Shown here piece after piece: positions 32,207-40,592 of a DNA stretch of 40,592 nt (its first letter is position 1; the number at the start of each line of letters is the position of its first letter). The DNA comes from an uncultured Sphingomonas sp. Its GTDB lineage: Bacteria > Pseudomonadota > Alphaproteobacteria > Sphingomonadales > Sphingomonadaceae. The notes under the pieces were generated by a model that saw nothing but the letters and a program-made list of their open reading frames with translations, was not told the DNA's origin and searched no databases. The stretch covers positions 1 through 40,592 of the forward strand of contig NZ_CADCVZ010000026.1 in NCBI RefSeq assembly GCF_902806265.1, given 5' to 3'. The translations under genes and the position numbers were made by a program.

Positions 32207-34114
32207 TCAGAAGTCCGTGGTCAGGCTCATTTGGAAGCGGCGGGGCGGGTTGTAGTAGAAGCCCTCGCCGATGTTGCTGAACCCATAGGGCTTGTTCACC
32301 GAAGGCACCTGTGCGCGAAGCGTTGCCGGCTTACCGAACAGGTCGAAGCGGTAGCGCGCGCCGGGCGCCAGGATGTAGCGCGCCGGGATGACCAGAGTGT
32401 TCGCCGCATTGGCGTTCCTGTCCGACGAGCTTTCATAGGCGAGGTCGAGCGACAGTCCCTCGACCCACGGCACTTCCCAGTTCGCCGCGCCCGTGATGAC
32501 GCGACCGATCGACCCGACCGGCCGCCGCCCGATGAGGCCGAGCTCCACCGCGTCGCCGCCGACTTTCGCGTCGAGGAACACGGCGCCGAGCACGATGCTG
32601 AGCCGCGGCGTGATCTGACCGGCAAGGGACGCCTCGACCCCGCGGTTGCGCACCTCGCCGAGCTGCCGGAATTCCTTGGACGGATCGAGGGCGAAGTAGG
32701 GTTTGCGCACGTCGAACACGCCTGCGACCAGGCTGAGGCCCTTGCTGAGCTTGAGCCGAAAGCCGGCGTCCTTCTGCTCGGTGATGATCGCCGGCGGGGC
32801 CTCGCCGCGATTGGTGGCGATCTCCGGCGCGACCGGGCTTTCCTCCAGCCCCTTGCTGTACCCGGCGTAGAAGACGAGACCGGGCGTCGCGAAGATCGAG
32901 AGCGCACCGTTGAACAGCCACGGGCTCGCCTCCGTTACGGGAAGGGCGCCGGAGGGGCGCACCACCTCCTTGCGGTAGAAGGTCCGCTGAACGCCGAGGC
33001 TGAGTTCGCCGACCCCGCGCCAGCGTCCTTCATAGCCCAGGCCGCCGGTGAACTGGCGCACCTCGTCCGTGGTCTGCGGCCCCCGCACGAAATCCGGCTG
33101 CGGCACGTCCAGCGGCTCATCGATGGGGCCTCGGCCGAAGTCGAAGCGCCGGCTGCCGCCGATCCGCCGGTCGAGCATGCGGCCGCGGGTCATCAGGTGC
33201 ACCAGGTGGAGGCGATCGCCCTCGATCAGCTGGCGGGTGAGGCGCAGCTCCCCCGAGGTGGACGCGACCCGGCGGCCCTCCTCCTGAATGACCTGGCGGT
33301 CTGCGTCGCCCTCCCGCGAGGTATTGAGATACAGGACGTTGAAGTTGCGTTCCTGGCGCGACACGGAGCGGAAGGCACCGCCGCGCAGCGTCCAGTCGCC
33401 AGCAGTATAGGTGGCGAGCAAGCCGCTGTTGAAGCCCTGCGACTCGTTCTGCGCCCACTCCGGGCCGAAGTAGCGCCGGCGTTCGATCTTTGGCGGAAGA
33501 ACCGCGCCTGCCGTGAAGATGATCGGCTGGCCTTCGTCGCCGCTGTTGTCGAGCATGCTCCAGAAGGGAACGACCTCCAGCGTCTCGGTCGGACGCCATC
33601 GCGCAACGGCGGCCGCGGAGACCAGACGGCGGTGTCCGCCATAAGACAGCTCATCGCGGTTCACGCCGACCCCCGCCGCGATCCCAAGCGTGCCGGTGAC
33701 CGGCAGCTGCGCGTCGAGCTCCACCCGCGTTCCGCCGAACGGGCCGATACCGACCACCGTGCTGGCCACGGCCTCCTTCCCCGGCAGCCGCAACGCGAAG
33801 TCCGCGACGCCGGTCGGTGCTGGAAACGGGTAGCCCTGGGCAGTCAGGCCGACCCGGACGTTGCTGCCGGAGACGAGCCGGCTGTTGAGGTCGTTCTGAT
33901 AGTCGAAGTAGAGGCCATTGATGCGAACGTTTCCGGCCTGCACCGGGCTGAAGCCGCGGGCGCTCTGGGGGAAGTAGAGCCCCACGCGCTCGTTGCCGAC
34001 ACTGGTGCCGAACGCGTCCTGCGCCGAGGCCACGGCATTCTCCCCCGCACGCTGGGCAAGGGCCGGCGCGGCGGTGGCAAGCAGGATGGCGGTGACGCCG
34101 ACGGACCTTAGCAT
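32207..34114 (-). CDS. Short TonB-dependent outer-membrane receptor
   Basis: A 635-aa outer-membrane protein with a signal peptide (1-20, AAPALAQ) and a C-terminal strand ending RRFQMSLTTDF, with the terminal Phe needed for barrel assembly. The plug region (about 25-150) contains DAFGTSVGNERVGLY, SARGFSPVQAGNVRINGLYF and a DxQND segment. It lacks the QLNGR/IVVTG-type features of the receptor at 1-2091. The 'RGF...GNxRINGLYFD' pattern is one I associate with siderophore-like receptors of sphingomonads, but the ligand is unknown. The frame is intact and the length (600-700 aa) fits the siderophore-receptor class. ATG 34114 has GAGGGAA upstream; longer in-frame starts add no signal-like sequence. 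It is divergent from the DsbD-type gene, and the M28 peptidase follows. Confidence 0.85.
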   Translation of the reverse strand: MLRSVGVTAILLATAAPALAQRAGENAVASAQDAFGTSVGNERVGLYFPQSARGFSPVQAGNVRINGLYFDYQNDLNSRLVSGSNVRVGLTAQGYPFPAPTGVADFALRLPGKEAVASTVVGIGPFGGTRVELDAQLPVTGTLGIAAGVGVNRDELSYGGHRRLVSAAAVARWRPTETLEVVPFWSMLDNSGDEGQPIIFTAGAVLPPKIERRRYFGPEWAQNESQGFNSGLLATYTAGDWTLRGGAFRSVSRQERNFNVLYLNTSREGDADRQVIQEEGRRVASTSGELRLTRQLIEGDRLHLVHLMTRGRMLDRRIGGSRRFDFGRGPIDEPLDVPQPDFVRGPQTTDEVRQFTGGLGYEGRWRGVGELSLGVQRTFYRKEVVRPSGALPVTEASPWLFNGALSIFATPGLVFYAGYSKGLEESPVAPEIATNRGEAPPAIITEQKDAGFRLKLSKGLSLVAGVFDVRKPYFALDPSKEFRQLGEVRNRGVEASLAGQITPRLSIVLGAVFLDAKVGGDAVELGLIGRRPVGSIGRVITGAANWEVPWVEGLSLDLAYESSSDRNANAANTLVIPARYILAPGARYRFDLFGKPATLRAQVPSVNKPYGFSNIGEGFYYNPPRRFQMSLTTDF

Positions 34115-34245
34115 GGCTGTTCCCTCGAATTGGTCCGTCCGGTGTGCGGGCTCGCTCGCCTTGCCGTAAGTGCCGAAGGTCGGCCCGCGCACCCGTGACT
34201 TTCGGCATATGGTCAGGGGACCGAGGTCATGAGAGAAACGAGGTC

Positions 34246-36321
34246 ATGGCTGCCTCTCGTGGAGTCCTGTGGCATTGGATCGCGGCGGTGCTGGCAGCCC
34301 TGCTGCTGCATGCCGCGGCCAGCGCGCAGTTTCCGCAGCCTGGCAAGAACGCGATCTCGGCGAGCCTTATCGCCGAGACTCCGGAGGTTGCGCCCGGCGG
34401 AAGCGTGACGCTGGCCCTGGTGATGCGCCCCGCAAAGGGCTGGCACGGCTATTGGAAAAACCCAGGCGACAGCGGAATCGAGACCCAGATCACCTGGGAG
34501 CTGCCCTATGGCCTCACCGCCGGACCGATCCAGTATCCCGTGCCCGGCCGGCTGATCGTCGGCGGGCTGATGAACTATGTCTACGAAGGGGAGTACGCAC
34601 AGCTGATCGACGTCAAGGTGCCCGCAGACGTGGCACCCGGCACTGCGCTCCCCCTGCGCGCGACTGTGGATTACCTCGCCTGCACCGACGAGGTCTGCGT
34701 GCCCGAGACCGCCAAGGTCGCGGTCGATCTGCGCGCCGGAGTTCCCGGTAGAGCGACACCCAGCGATACGACCTTCGACCGCTTCCGCCAGGCGTTGCCC
34801 AAGCCGCTGGGCAGCGAGGGGCGGTTCGAGCGCGCCGGCAATCGCTTCCGACTCGCCGTTCCGCTCCCCGCGGGAGTGGAGCTTGCCGAGCCCTATTTCT
34901 TTCCGCTGACCGACGGCGCGCTCGCCTATGCGGCCGGCCAGACCTTCTCCCGCTCCGGCGACGCGCTGATCGTCGAAACCGACGCGCCGTCCAACGCGAC
35001 CAGCATCGACACGGTCGAAGGCGTGTTGAAGCTGAGCGACGGCAACGGTCTATGGCTCAAGGCCGTGCCGGGCAGCGTTCCGGCAGCCGGGACCGCTCCC
35101 GCCACCGAAGGCAAGCAATCCTCGGCTCTCCGTCCCGCGGTGCTCGTGGCGCTGCTCGGCGCGCTGCTCGGCGGGCTGCTGCTGAACGTCATGCCATGCG
35201 TTTTTCCCATCCTTAGCCTCAAGGCGCTGAGCCTGGCCAAGTCGGGCGGGGATGAGCGGACTGCCCGGCGGGAAGCGATCGCCTACACCGCGGGCGCCGT
35301 GCTGATCTGTCTGGCGCTCGGAGCGATCTTGCTCGGCCTGCGGGCGGGCGGCAGTGCGGCGGGCTGGGCGTTTCAGCTGCAGGACCCGCGGGTAATCCTG
35401 GTGCTGCTCCTGCTGGTCACCGGCATCGCGCTTAATCTTGCCGGCCTGTTCGAGCTCCCGGCCTTGGATGTCGGCGGCAAGCTTGCCCGGCGGAGCGGAA
35501 GCCAGGGCGCTTTTTGGACCGGTGCGCTTGCCGCGTTCGTGGCGACGCCCTGTACCGGACCGTTCATGGGCGCCGCCCTTGGCGCCGCACTGGTGCTGCC
35601 GACCGCCGCGGCCCTCGCCATCTTCGCTGGCTTGGGCCTGGGGCTCGCCCTGCCGTTCCTGGCGCTCGGCTTCATCCCGGCGCTGCGCCGCCGCTTGCCC
35701 GAGCCCGGACCCTGGATGGCGCGGCTGCGGCGCATCCTGTCGATCCCGATGTTCCTGACTGCGCTGGCCCTCGCGTGGATCCTCGGCCGGCAGGCGGGCG
35801 TGAACGGCATGGCACTCGGCCTTGCCGCCGCGACGGTGCTCGCGCTCGCCTTGTGGTGGGTCGGCCATCGGCAAGGGCAGCTGAGTTCGTGGCTTCCGCT
35901 CGCACCGGCCGCATTGGCTGCCGCCGCAGCCCTGATCCTGCTTCCTCTTGCCGCCAACCCGCCGGCGACCACCAGCGCTCGGACCGCGCTCGCGTCGGAA
36001 CCGTTCACCGAAGCTCGCCTCGCGCAGCTGCAGGACGAGCGCCGGCCGGTGTTCGTCTACTTCACCGCCGACTGGTGCGTGACCTGCAAGGTCAACGAGA
36101 AGGGGGCACTCGAACGCGCGCAGGTCGCCGAAGCATTCGCCACCAGGAAGGTGGCCGTGCTGGTTGGCGACTGGACTCGCGGCGACGCGGCGATCGGCCG
36201 CTTTCTCGAAAAGCACGGCCGCTCCGGCGTGCCGCTCTACCTCTACTACGCGCCGGGCCAGCCGGCCGAGATCCTGCCGCAGGTCCTCACCCCCTCGCGG
36301 CTCGTGTCAATGGTCAGTTGA
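34246..36321 (+). CDS. dsbD: DsbD/ScsB-type thiol:disulfide interchange protein
   Basis: A 691-aa inner-membrane protein that passes electrons from cytoplasmic thioredoxin to periplasmic thiol proteins. A signal peptide (1-28) is followed by a periplasmic N-terminal domain with C146 and C151 in ACTDEVCVPE. The eight-helix transmembrane domain has the redox cysteines C318 (NVMPCVFPILSLKAL) and C436 (ATPCTGPFMGAALG). The C-terminal periplasmic thioredoxin domain has active-site CVTC (C611, C614) in ADWCVTCKVNE. The long N-terminal domain is closer to ScsB/metal-tolerance homologues than to classical E. coli DsbD. ATG 34246 is used because it gives a proper signal peptide; GAGG lies only 2 nt away, so the start is moderately sure. 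It is followed after 14 nt by a secreted redoxin, a likely client. Confidence 0.9.
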   Translation: MAASRGVLWHWIAAVLAALLLHAAASAQFPQPGKNAISASLIAETPEVAPGGSVTLALVMRPAKGWHGYWKNPGDSGIETQITWELPYGLTAGPIQYPVPGRLIVGGLMNYVYEGEYAQLIDVKVPADVAPGTALPLRATVDYLACTDEVCVPETAKVAVDLRAGVPGRATPSDTTFDRFRQALPKPLGSEGRFERAGNRFRLAVPLPAGVELAEPYFFPLTDGALAYAAGQTFSRSGDALIVETDAPSNATSIDTVEGVLKLSDGNGLWLKAVPGSVPAAGTAPATEGKQSSALRPAVLVALLGALLGGLLLNVMPCVFPILSLKALSLAKSGGDERTARREAIAYTAGAVLICLALGAILLGLRAGGSAAGWAFQLQDPRVILVLLLLVTGIALNLAGLFELPALDVGGKLARRSGSQGAFWTGALAAFVATPCTGPFMGAALGAALVLPTAAALAIFAGLGLGLALPFLALGFIPALRRRLPEPGPWMARLRRILSIPMFLTALALAWILGRQAGVNGMALGLAAATVLALALWWVGHRQGQLSSWLPLAPAALAAAAALILLPLAANPPATTSARTALASEPFTEARLAQLQDERRPVFVYFTADWCVTCKVNEKGALERAQVAEAFATRKVAVLVGDWTRGDAAIGRFLEKHGRSGVPLYLYYAPGQPAEILPQVLTPSRLVSMVS

Positions 36322-36335
36322 GAAGGAGTAAGACG

Positions 36336-36944
36336 ATGAAAGAGATGCTTGCCGCGTTCGCCGCCGTGGCCGTCCTCGCAGTACCGGCCACAGCGGTGCC
36401 AGCTGTCGGCCGGTCCGCGCCCAACTTCAAGCTGGCCGATGCCAACGGCAAGCCGGTAATGCTGTCGGATTTCCGCGGCAGGACGGTGGTGCTCGAATGG
36501 AACAACCCGGGCTGCCCATTCGTGCAGAAGCATTACGAGAGCGGCAACATGCAAAAGGCGCAGGCCGCGGCGGCGCGGGACGGCGCGGTATGGCTCAGCA
36601 TCAACTCCGGCGCGCCGGGCAAGCAAGGGCACATGAGCGGCGCGGAAGCCAAGGCCTTTGTTGCGAAAGCGGGCGCGCGGCCGACCGCCTACCTGCTCGA
36701 TCCCCGCGGCGTAGTCGGCAAGGCTTATGAAGCGAAGACGACGCCGCACATGTACATCATCAACAAGGCCGGAACGCTGGTCTATGCGGGCGGGATCGAC
36801 GACAAGCCGACGAGGAATGCGAGCGATATCAACGGCGCTCGCAATCATGTGCTCGCCGCCCTGGCCGAGATGAAGGCGGGCAAGGGAGTTTCCGTGGCGA
36901 CCAGCCGGCCTTATGGCTGCGCAGTCAAATATGGCGACAGCTGA
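36336..36944 (+). CDS. Secreted thioredoxin-fold redoxin (AhpC/TSA-like)
   Basis: A 202-aa protein with a signal peptide (MKEMLAAFAAVAVLAVPATA) and a single thioredoxin-like domain. The active-site Cys is C60 in NNPGCPFVQKHYES, where a CxxC is absent (C-P-F-V). A C-terminal SRPYGCAVKY (C195) is conserved in this family, so C60 and C195 may form the redox pair. It is probably reduced in the periplasm by the upstream DsbD-like protein. AAGGAG lies 7 nt before the ATG. Its exact role (peroxide reduction, thiol repair or metal resistance) cannot be told. The end overlaps the predicted start region of the histidine kinase. Confidence 0.88.
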   Translation: MKEMLAAFAAVAVLAVPATAVPAVGRSAPNFKLADANGKPVMLSDFRGRTVVLEWNNPGCPFVQKHYESGNMQKAQAAAARDGAVWLSINSGAPGKQGHMSGAEAKAFVAKAGARPTAYLLDPRGVVGKAYEAKTTPHMYIINKAGTLVYAGGIDDKPTRNASDINGARNHVLAALAEMKAGKGVSVATSRPYGCAVKYGDS

Positions 36945-38175
36945 AACACGGCAGGCCGAAGGCGCGGCCTCGGGCCGTGACTTCCGGCCTATGGCCGCGC
37001 CGGCCGGCCTGTGGCAGCCGTCGGGCATGGAAGCTTACCTCAAGGCTCGCCAGGGTTTGATCTTCGGCATCGGCGCGGTCGCTGTTTGGCTGGCCCTCGG
37101 CTGGCCGGTGCTGAGAGAGTATCTGGCCGGTGGAAGCGTCCGCGGGGGCCCGGTGGCGGACCTGTGGCTGGTCTGCTTCGCGATCTTCGGGGCTGCATTG
37201 CTCGCAGCGCTTGCGCCGAAGCGCCGGAGGGAGCTCCACTGGACGCTGCTCGGGGTTCAGGTTGCTGCCGTCGCGGCCATGGCCAACATCGTGTCGTGGG
37301 CAGGAATGTCGATGTTCCTGACCATCGTCGCCTGGCAGGTCGCCATGGCCACCACCCCTGGCAAGGCCCTGGCGTGGGTCGCCGCCCAGACTTTGGCGGT
37401 GACGCTGGCGCTAGCCCAAGCGCTCAATCCGGACTTATGCTGGGTCATCGCGAAGTCGATTGCCCTGCAATTGTTGCTGGTGTTCACCGCCCACGCGCTC
37501 CGGCGGGAGGAGGAACTGGCTCGAGCGCTGACGAACTCGAACCGGGAGCTGCGGGCGGCCCAGAGCATCATCGCGAATACCGTCCGCGACGAAGAGCGGC
37601 TGCGCATCTCGCGCGAGCTGCACGACGCCTGGGGTCATGAGCTGACCGCGCTCGGCCTTCAGCTCGAGATCGCCAGCAACGTGGGCGAACCGAGGCGTGC
37701 GAACGAGCATGTCCTCCAGGCGAAAACGCTTGCTCGCGCTCTTCTTACCAAGGTGCGTGATGTCGTTTCCACTTTGCGCGAAGCGGAAAGGTGCGACCTG
37801 AAGGAAGCGCTGGCAAGCCTCGCCCATAGTGTGCCCACCCCGGTCATCCATGTGGACGTCGCACCCGACGTCGAGGTTGGCGCCGATCAGGCCCATGTTC
37901 TGGTCCGCTGCGCCCAGGAAGCCATCACGAACGCCGTTAGGCACGCCCGGGCCACGAACCTGTCGCTCCGGGTCTACGCCGAGCAGGATGGCGTGCGCCT
38001 TGTTGCCCGTGATGACGGCAAGGCGCGGCCCCAAGCTTCGGTACCGGGAACCGGGCTTCTCGGGATGCGTGAGCGACTGGAACAACTCGGGGGCCGGCTG
38101 GCAATTCAGGTCGGTGAAGGCCGTGGCTTTACGGTCGACGCTTGGCTGCCGGCCCGCGCTCCGCATACCGCATGA
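36931..38175 (+). CDS. NarL/DesK-type sensor histidine kinase
   Basis: About 414 aa. Five to six hydrophobic segments occupy roughly residues 40-190. A cytoplasmic HisKA_3 dimerisation domain follows, with phosphoacceptor H231 in RISRELHDAWGHELTALGL. The GHKL ATPase domain has N-box EAITNAVRHARA and G-boxes DDGK and GTGLLGMRERLEQLGG. No periplasmic sensor domain is apparent, so it probably senses a membrane or intracellular signal. The start is uncertain: ATG 36913 and ATG 36931 both lie inside the redoxin gene, ATG 37027 is just before the first helix, and none has a good ribosome site. It overlaps the response regulator start by ATGA, so the pair is coupled. Confidence 0.88.
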   Translation: MATAETRQAEGAASGRDFRPMAAPAGLWQPSGMEAYLKARQGLIFGIGAVAVWLALGWPVLREYLAGGSVRGGPVADLWLVCFAIFGAALLAALAPKRRRELHWTLLGVQVAAVAAMANIVSWAGMSMFLTIVAWQVAMATTPGKALAWVAAQTLAVTLALAQALNPDLCWVIAKSIALQLLLVFTAHALRREEELARALTNSNRELRAAQSIIANTVRDEERLRISRELHDAWGHELTALGLQLEIASNVGEPRRANEHVLQAKTLARALLTKVRDVVSTLREAERCDLKEALASLAHSVPTPVIHVDVAPDVEVGADQAHVLVRCAQEAITNAVRHARATNLSLRVYAEQDGVRLVARDDGKARPQASVPGTGLLGMRERLEQLGGRLAIQVGEGRGFTVDAWLPARAPHTA

Positions 38176-38816
38176 TCCGAGTCGTCCTCGTCGACGACCA
38201 GAAGCTGGTTCGGCAGGGCGTTCGCGGCCTGCTGGAGCTGGTGCCGGACATCGAGGTCGTCGGCGAAGCGAGCGACGGCGAGGAAGCGGTGAAGAAAGTG
38301 CCGGAGCTCGAGCCCGACGTGCTGCTGCTCGACATCCGCATGCCGCGGCTGAGCGGCATTGGCGTCCTGGACGCCCTGCGCGAGGCCGGAAGCCTGCCGC
38401 CAACCCTGGTGCTGACGACCTTCGATGATGGCGACGCCGCGATCGCGGCCATCAAGGCGGGCGCCAAGGGCTTGATGCTCAAGGACGTCTCGCTGGAGGA
38501 TCTCACCCAGGCCATCCGGGCGTTAGCCGAGAACCGAACCGCTTTTCAGCCCGCCATGACCGAAAGCTTGGTGGCAGCGCTTGGTCGATCTCGCCCTACT
38601 TCCTCGGACAACTCGATCGCCGAGCCGCTCACCAGTCGCGAGAAGCAGGTGCTGCACCTGATCTGCGCGGGCTACAGCAACAAGGAGATTGCGGACCTGC
38701 TTGCCCTGGCGGAGGGGACGGTGAAGAACCACGTGTCCAACCTCCTCCTGAAATTGGGCGCCCGCGACCGGACCCGGGCAGCGCTTATCGCTCTGCAGGA
38801 AGGACATCTGGGTTAG
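38172..38816 (+). CDS. NarL/LuxR-type response regulator
   Basis: A 214-aa two-domain regulator. The receiver has acidic pocket DDQ (8-10), phosphoacceptor D54 in LLLDIRMPRLSG, and a conserved Thr (TTFDD) and K104 (LMLKD). The output is a LuxR/GerE helix-turn-helix (about 150-214) with EPLTSREKQVLHLICAGYSN and EGTVKNHVSNLLLKLGARDR. ATG 38172 overlaps the kinase stop (38172-38175), so the two are translated together and the kinase is its likely phosphodonor. Targets are not evident; the upstream redox genes are candidates by proximity. Confidence 0.93.
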   Translation: MIRVVLVDDQKLVRQGVRGLLELVPDIEVVGEASDGEEAVKKVPELEPDVLLLDIRMPRLSGIGVLDALREAGSLPPTLVLTTFDDGDAAIAAIKAGAKGLMLKDVSLEDLTQAIRALAENRTAFQPAMTESLVAALGRSRPTSSDNSIAEPLTSREKQVLHLICAGYSNKEIADLLALAEGTVKNHVSNLLLKLGARDRTRAALIALQEGHLG

Positions 38817-38849
38817 GCCGTTGCCCTTCGGCAATCTGACTGCTGCTCA

Positions 38850-40073
38850 CTATGCCCGACGGGCTACGTCCGCTCCCTCGTGCACGCTTCTCCGGGGAGC
38901 GGCCCCAAGCCCGGCGACCTCATCGACGATCGTGCGGCAGAAGGCTGGCCAATTCAGGTCATCCTCGAAGCGGGCACGGCTCGCACGCGCTACTTGGAGG
39001 TAGGCCTTCGGGGTGGCCAGCAATTGTAGCACGGCACGGGCATAATCCTCGCCGGTCGCCCCAGGCGGGAGCAAGCGGCCGTTGACCCCATCGTTTATGC
39101 TGGTGGACACTCCGCCAACGTCCGCCGCGAGGGCGGGTACGCCGAAGGCAGCGGCTTCAGCGAACACATGGCCAAAGGCTTCTACTCGCGACGGAGCCAC
39201 AAGGACGTGCGTGGCGGCTAATAGATCGGCGATCTTGCGGAAGCCATCGGAAGTGGACTTGTCCACGAACGGCAGGAAGTGGATGCCTTCGTCCACCTTG
39301 GTCGGCGGGGTCATGCCGATAACGTTCAGCCGGACATTCACCCCGCTTTGCCGAAGGCTCCGGTAAGCCGCGACGATCGTGTCGCCGCCTTTACGCTCCC
39401 AGTGGACGCCGATGGCCGACAGCACAACGGGATCACGCCCCCGCCCCCGGATCATCCGGTCCACCTCCGCTCCCGACGGGACCTTGGGCAAGTTGGCGCC
39501 CCAAGGCGCCATGCGAAGCTTCGAAGCGGAGATGCCGTAGGCTTCCTGCACCGTGTCGCAGGAGCTTCGGGACGGGTAGGCGATCAGATCGGCGGTGCGG
39601 AAGCTCCTGCCCTCTTGCTCCAATGCCTGCCGGACATACTCCTCGGCCGGCGCCCGCCGCTCGAACGGAACATAGGCAAGCCGCTCGAGGAAGGTCTGGT
39701 CATGCGTCAGCACAACTGGAACAGCGACCTCCAGCTCCGCGCAGGCGGGGGACTGGACCGCGATCACGAAGTCGGGCTTGACCTGCCGGATCCGCGCTTC
39801 GGCCATGCGACCGACCACCCGCAGAAAGTCGGGCTCCCGATCCCAATGATAATATCGGCCCAGCGAGCGGTGCAGTAGCTTCTTGGCCAGCCAATGCACT
39901 CGTACCGCAGGTCTCAACGGAAACAGGTCGCAAACCTCGCACCCAATGTCCTTGAAGCCCTGACGCATCGCGAAGAACCCGCCGGAAAGCAGGTTGGGTT
40001 GTGCAGCGTCGTCAAGACTCAGGAATGCAACTCTCCGCCGCCTTGGATTCGTTGCCGGAGGAAGACTGTTCAC
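38850..40073 (-). CDS. GT4-family glycosyltransferase
   Basis: A GT-B glycosyltransferase of about 407 aa. The N-terminal acceptor half begins RRRRVAFLSLDDAAQPNLLSG. The nucleotide-sugar half contains VLSAIGVHWERKGGD, LLAATHVLVAPSRVEAFGHV and the EX7E motif in EAFGHVFAEAAAFGVPALAADVGG. No signal peptide, so it is cytoplasmic or membrane-associated. It is likely to build a capsule, exopolysaccharide or lipid-linked glycan. The start is uncertain: GTG 40073 gives the usual family length, while ATG 40175 and ATG 40199 are longer, but the extra sequence is AT-richer and not glycosyltransferase-like. The gene converges with the response regulator (33-nt gap). Confidence 0.85.
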   Translation of the reverse strand: MNSLPPATNPRRRRVAFLSLDDAAQPNLLSGGFFAMRQGFKDIGCEVCDLFPLRPAVRVHWLAKKLLHRSLGRYYHWDREPDFLRVVGRMAEARIRQVKPDFVIAVQSPACAELEVAVPVVLTHDQTFLERLAYVPFERRAPAEEYVRQALEQEGRSFRTADLIAYPSRSSCDTVQEAYGISASKLRMAPWGANLPKVPSGAEVDRMIRGRGRDPVVLSAIGVHWERKGGDTIVAAYRSLRQSGVNVRLNVIGMTPPTKVDEGIHFLPFVDKSTSDGFRKIADLLAATHVLVAPSRVEAFGHVFAEAAAFGVPALAADVGGVSTSINDGVNGRLLPPGATGEDYARAVLQLLATPKAYLQVARASRARFEDDLNWPAFCRTIVDEVAGLGAAPRRSVHEGADVARRA

Positions 40074-40445
40074 TGGCTGGGCTGACCGTTCGGATGCTGT
40101 ATGTTCACTAAAGGATGCAACGAAGCTGTAATCGGTTCGGATGAGCGCCGGGTTAGCAGGCCGTCTTACCCACATAGGCTGCACTCGTTTACAAGTCATG
40201 ACCCTCAAACCGGCAACCTCGTGATTTGATAGCGATTTTCCGCGGCGCCAGCGCGCGGTGGCCCAGCTTTGAAGACGATCCGGCCCGAGCGACAAACAGC
40301 CGGTTCCACATACCCGGGACGTCCTCAGGGACTTCGGCGCGCTGACCCGGTAACTCCTTCTCCCTCAAGGCAGATAGCGGCCCGGGTGAAACTATGCTGT
40401 ACGGGCAACTCGCATTGCGTGGATGTTTTTGAACAGGGTGCCCTG
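40074..40445. other. Divergent intergenic region, AT-richer than the rest
   Basis: About 370 bp between the glycosyltransferase and the partial membrane-protein gene. It may carry divergent promoters and possibly the true N-terminus of the glycosyltransferase (in-frame ATGs at 40175 and 40199). I see no convincing hairpin-plus-T-run, RNA gene or TAGCGCTA-type operator. Confidence 0.5.
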
Positions 40446-40592
40446 ATGTCTGTGGGTCTTTTGTCCCTCGCTCGCGCCAGGCGGGGGCTTGAAGCGGCAT
40501 ATCAATCGCCCAAGCTGGTCTTGCTCATCATCGCGCTGGGCATCGTTCTGCGGCTTGTCTGGCTGGCGTTGCGGGGCATGATCGAAGGCGCG
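40446..40592 (+). CDS. N-terminus of a membrane protein (possible GT39-like glycosyltransferase), truncated by window edge
   Basis: An open frame of 49 codons from ATG 40446 to the right edge, with an in-frame stop at 40431. A short basic, amphipathic start (ARARRGLEAAY) leads into the hydrophobic segment LVLLIIALGIVLRLVWLAL. An N-terminal helix of the type ALxxRLxWLAL is common in ArnT/GT39-like membrane glycosyltransferases, which would fit the neighbouring GT4. Too little is visible to be sure of the family. The ribosome site is weak (AGGGTG). Confidence 0.55.
   Translation, partial: MSVGLLSLARARRGLEAAYQSPKLVLLIIALGIVLRLVWLALRGMIEGA

Noticed and set aside
40196-40240. TGATAGCGATTTTC near 40227 resembles half of the TAGCGCTA operator.
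   Set aside because: Only one half-site matches and there is no palindrome, so it is most likely chance.
1-40592. Genomic island or mobile element boundaries.
   Set aside because: I saw no integrase, transposase, tRNA attachment site or long direct repeats, and composition is even apart from the AT-richer gap near 40.1 kb.

Overview
The window is dense, high-GC DNA that reads as an alphaproteobacterium of the Sphingomonadales/Caulobacterales type, most likely a sphingomonad. The basis is TonB-Xanth-Caul type receptors, a Caulobacter-type oxidative xylose pathway, tandem flavin-dependent halogenases beside a TonB receptor, and coding density near 97%. I see no rRNA, tRNA, CRISPR array, insertion sequence or phage gene. 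Organism identity is inference.

Region 1 (1-11133): a TonB-dependent receptor, cut by the left edge, is divergent from a tightly coupled six-gene run: four tryptophan-halogenase-family genes (start/stop overlaps of 4 nt), a GH9 glycanase and a lipoprotein NodB-type deacetylase. The second halogenase has lost both catalytic residues (Lys to Thr, Glu to His) while the other three keep them. The gap between receptor and halogenases carries two LacI-type operators.

Region 2 (11130-30318): a hemicellulose and xylose utilisation locus. It holds a GH3 beta-glycosidase, a LacI-family regulator, a sugar-porter transporter, xylonate dehydratase (xylD), a metabolite:H+ symporter-type transporter, and, on the opposite strand, xylX-xylA-xylB-xylC followed by a secreted SGNH acetylesterase. 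A second, ExoP-like GH3 enzyme follows, divergent from a GH43 enzyme. Together xylB, C, D, X and A make a complete Weimberg route from D-xylose to 2-oxoglutarate. The secreted enzymes plausibly deacetylate and depolymerise plant cell-wall glycans, and the receptor and transporters import the products.

A palindrome built on TAGCGCTA recurs upstream of the receptor/halogenase cluster, the GH3/lacI pair, the sugar porter, xylX and the GH3/GH43 pair. These genes therefore look like one regulon. The sites fall into two sub-types.

Region 3 (30363-40592) carries none of these operators and looks functionally separate. It has an M28 lipoprotein peptidase downstream of a short TonB-dependent receptor, a DsbD/ScsB-type disulfide reductase with a secreted redoxin, a NarL-type two-component pair, a GT4 glycosyltransferase, and the first 49 codons of a membrane protein cut by the right edge. 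Family assignments rest on motifs and remembered family sequences; no database search was run.
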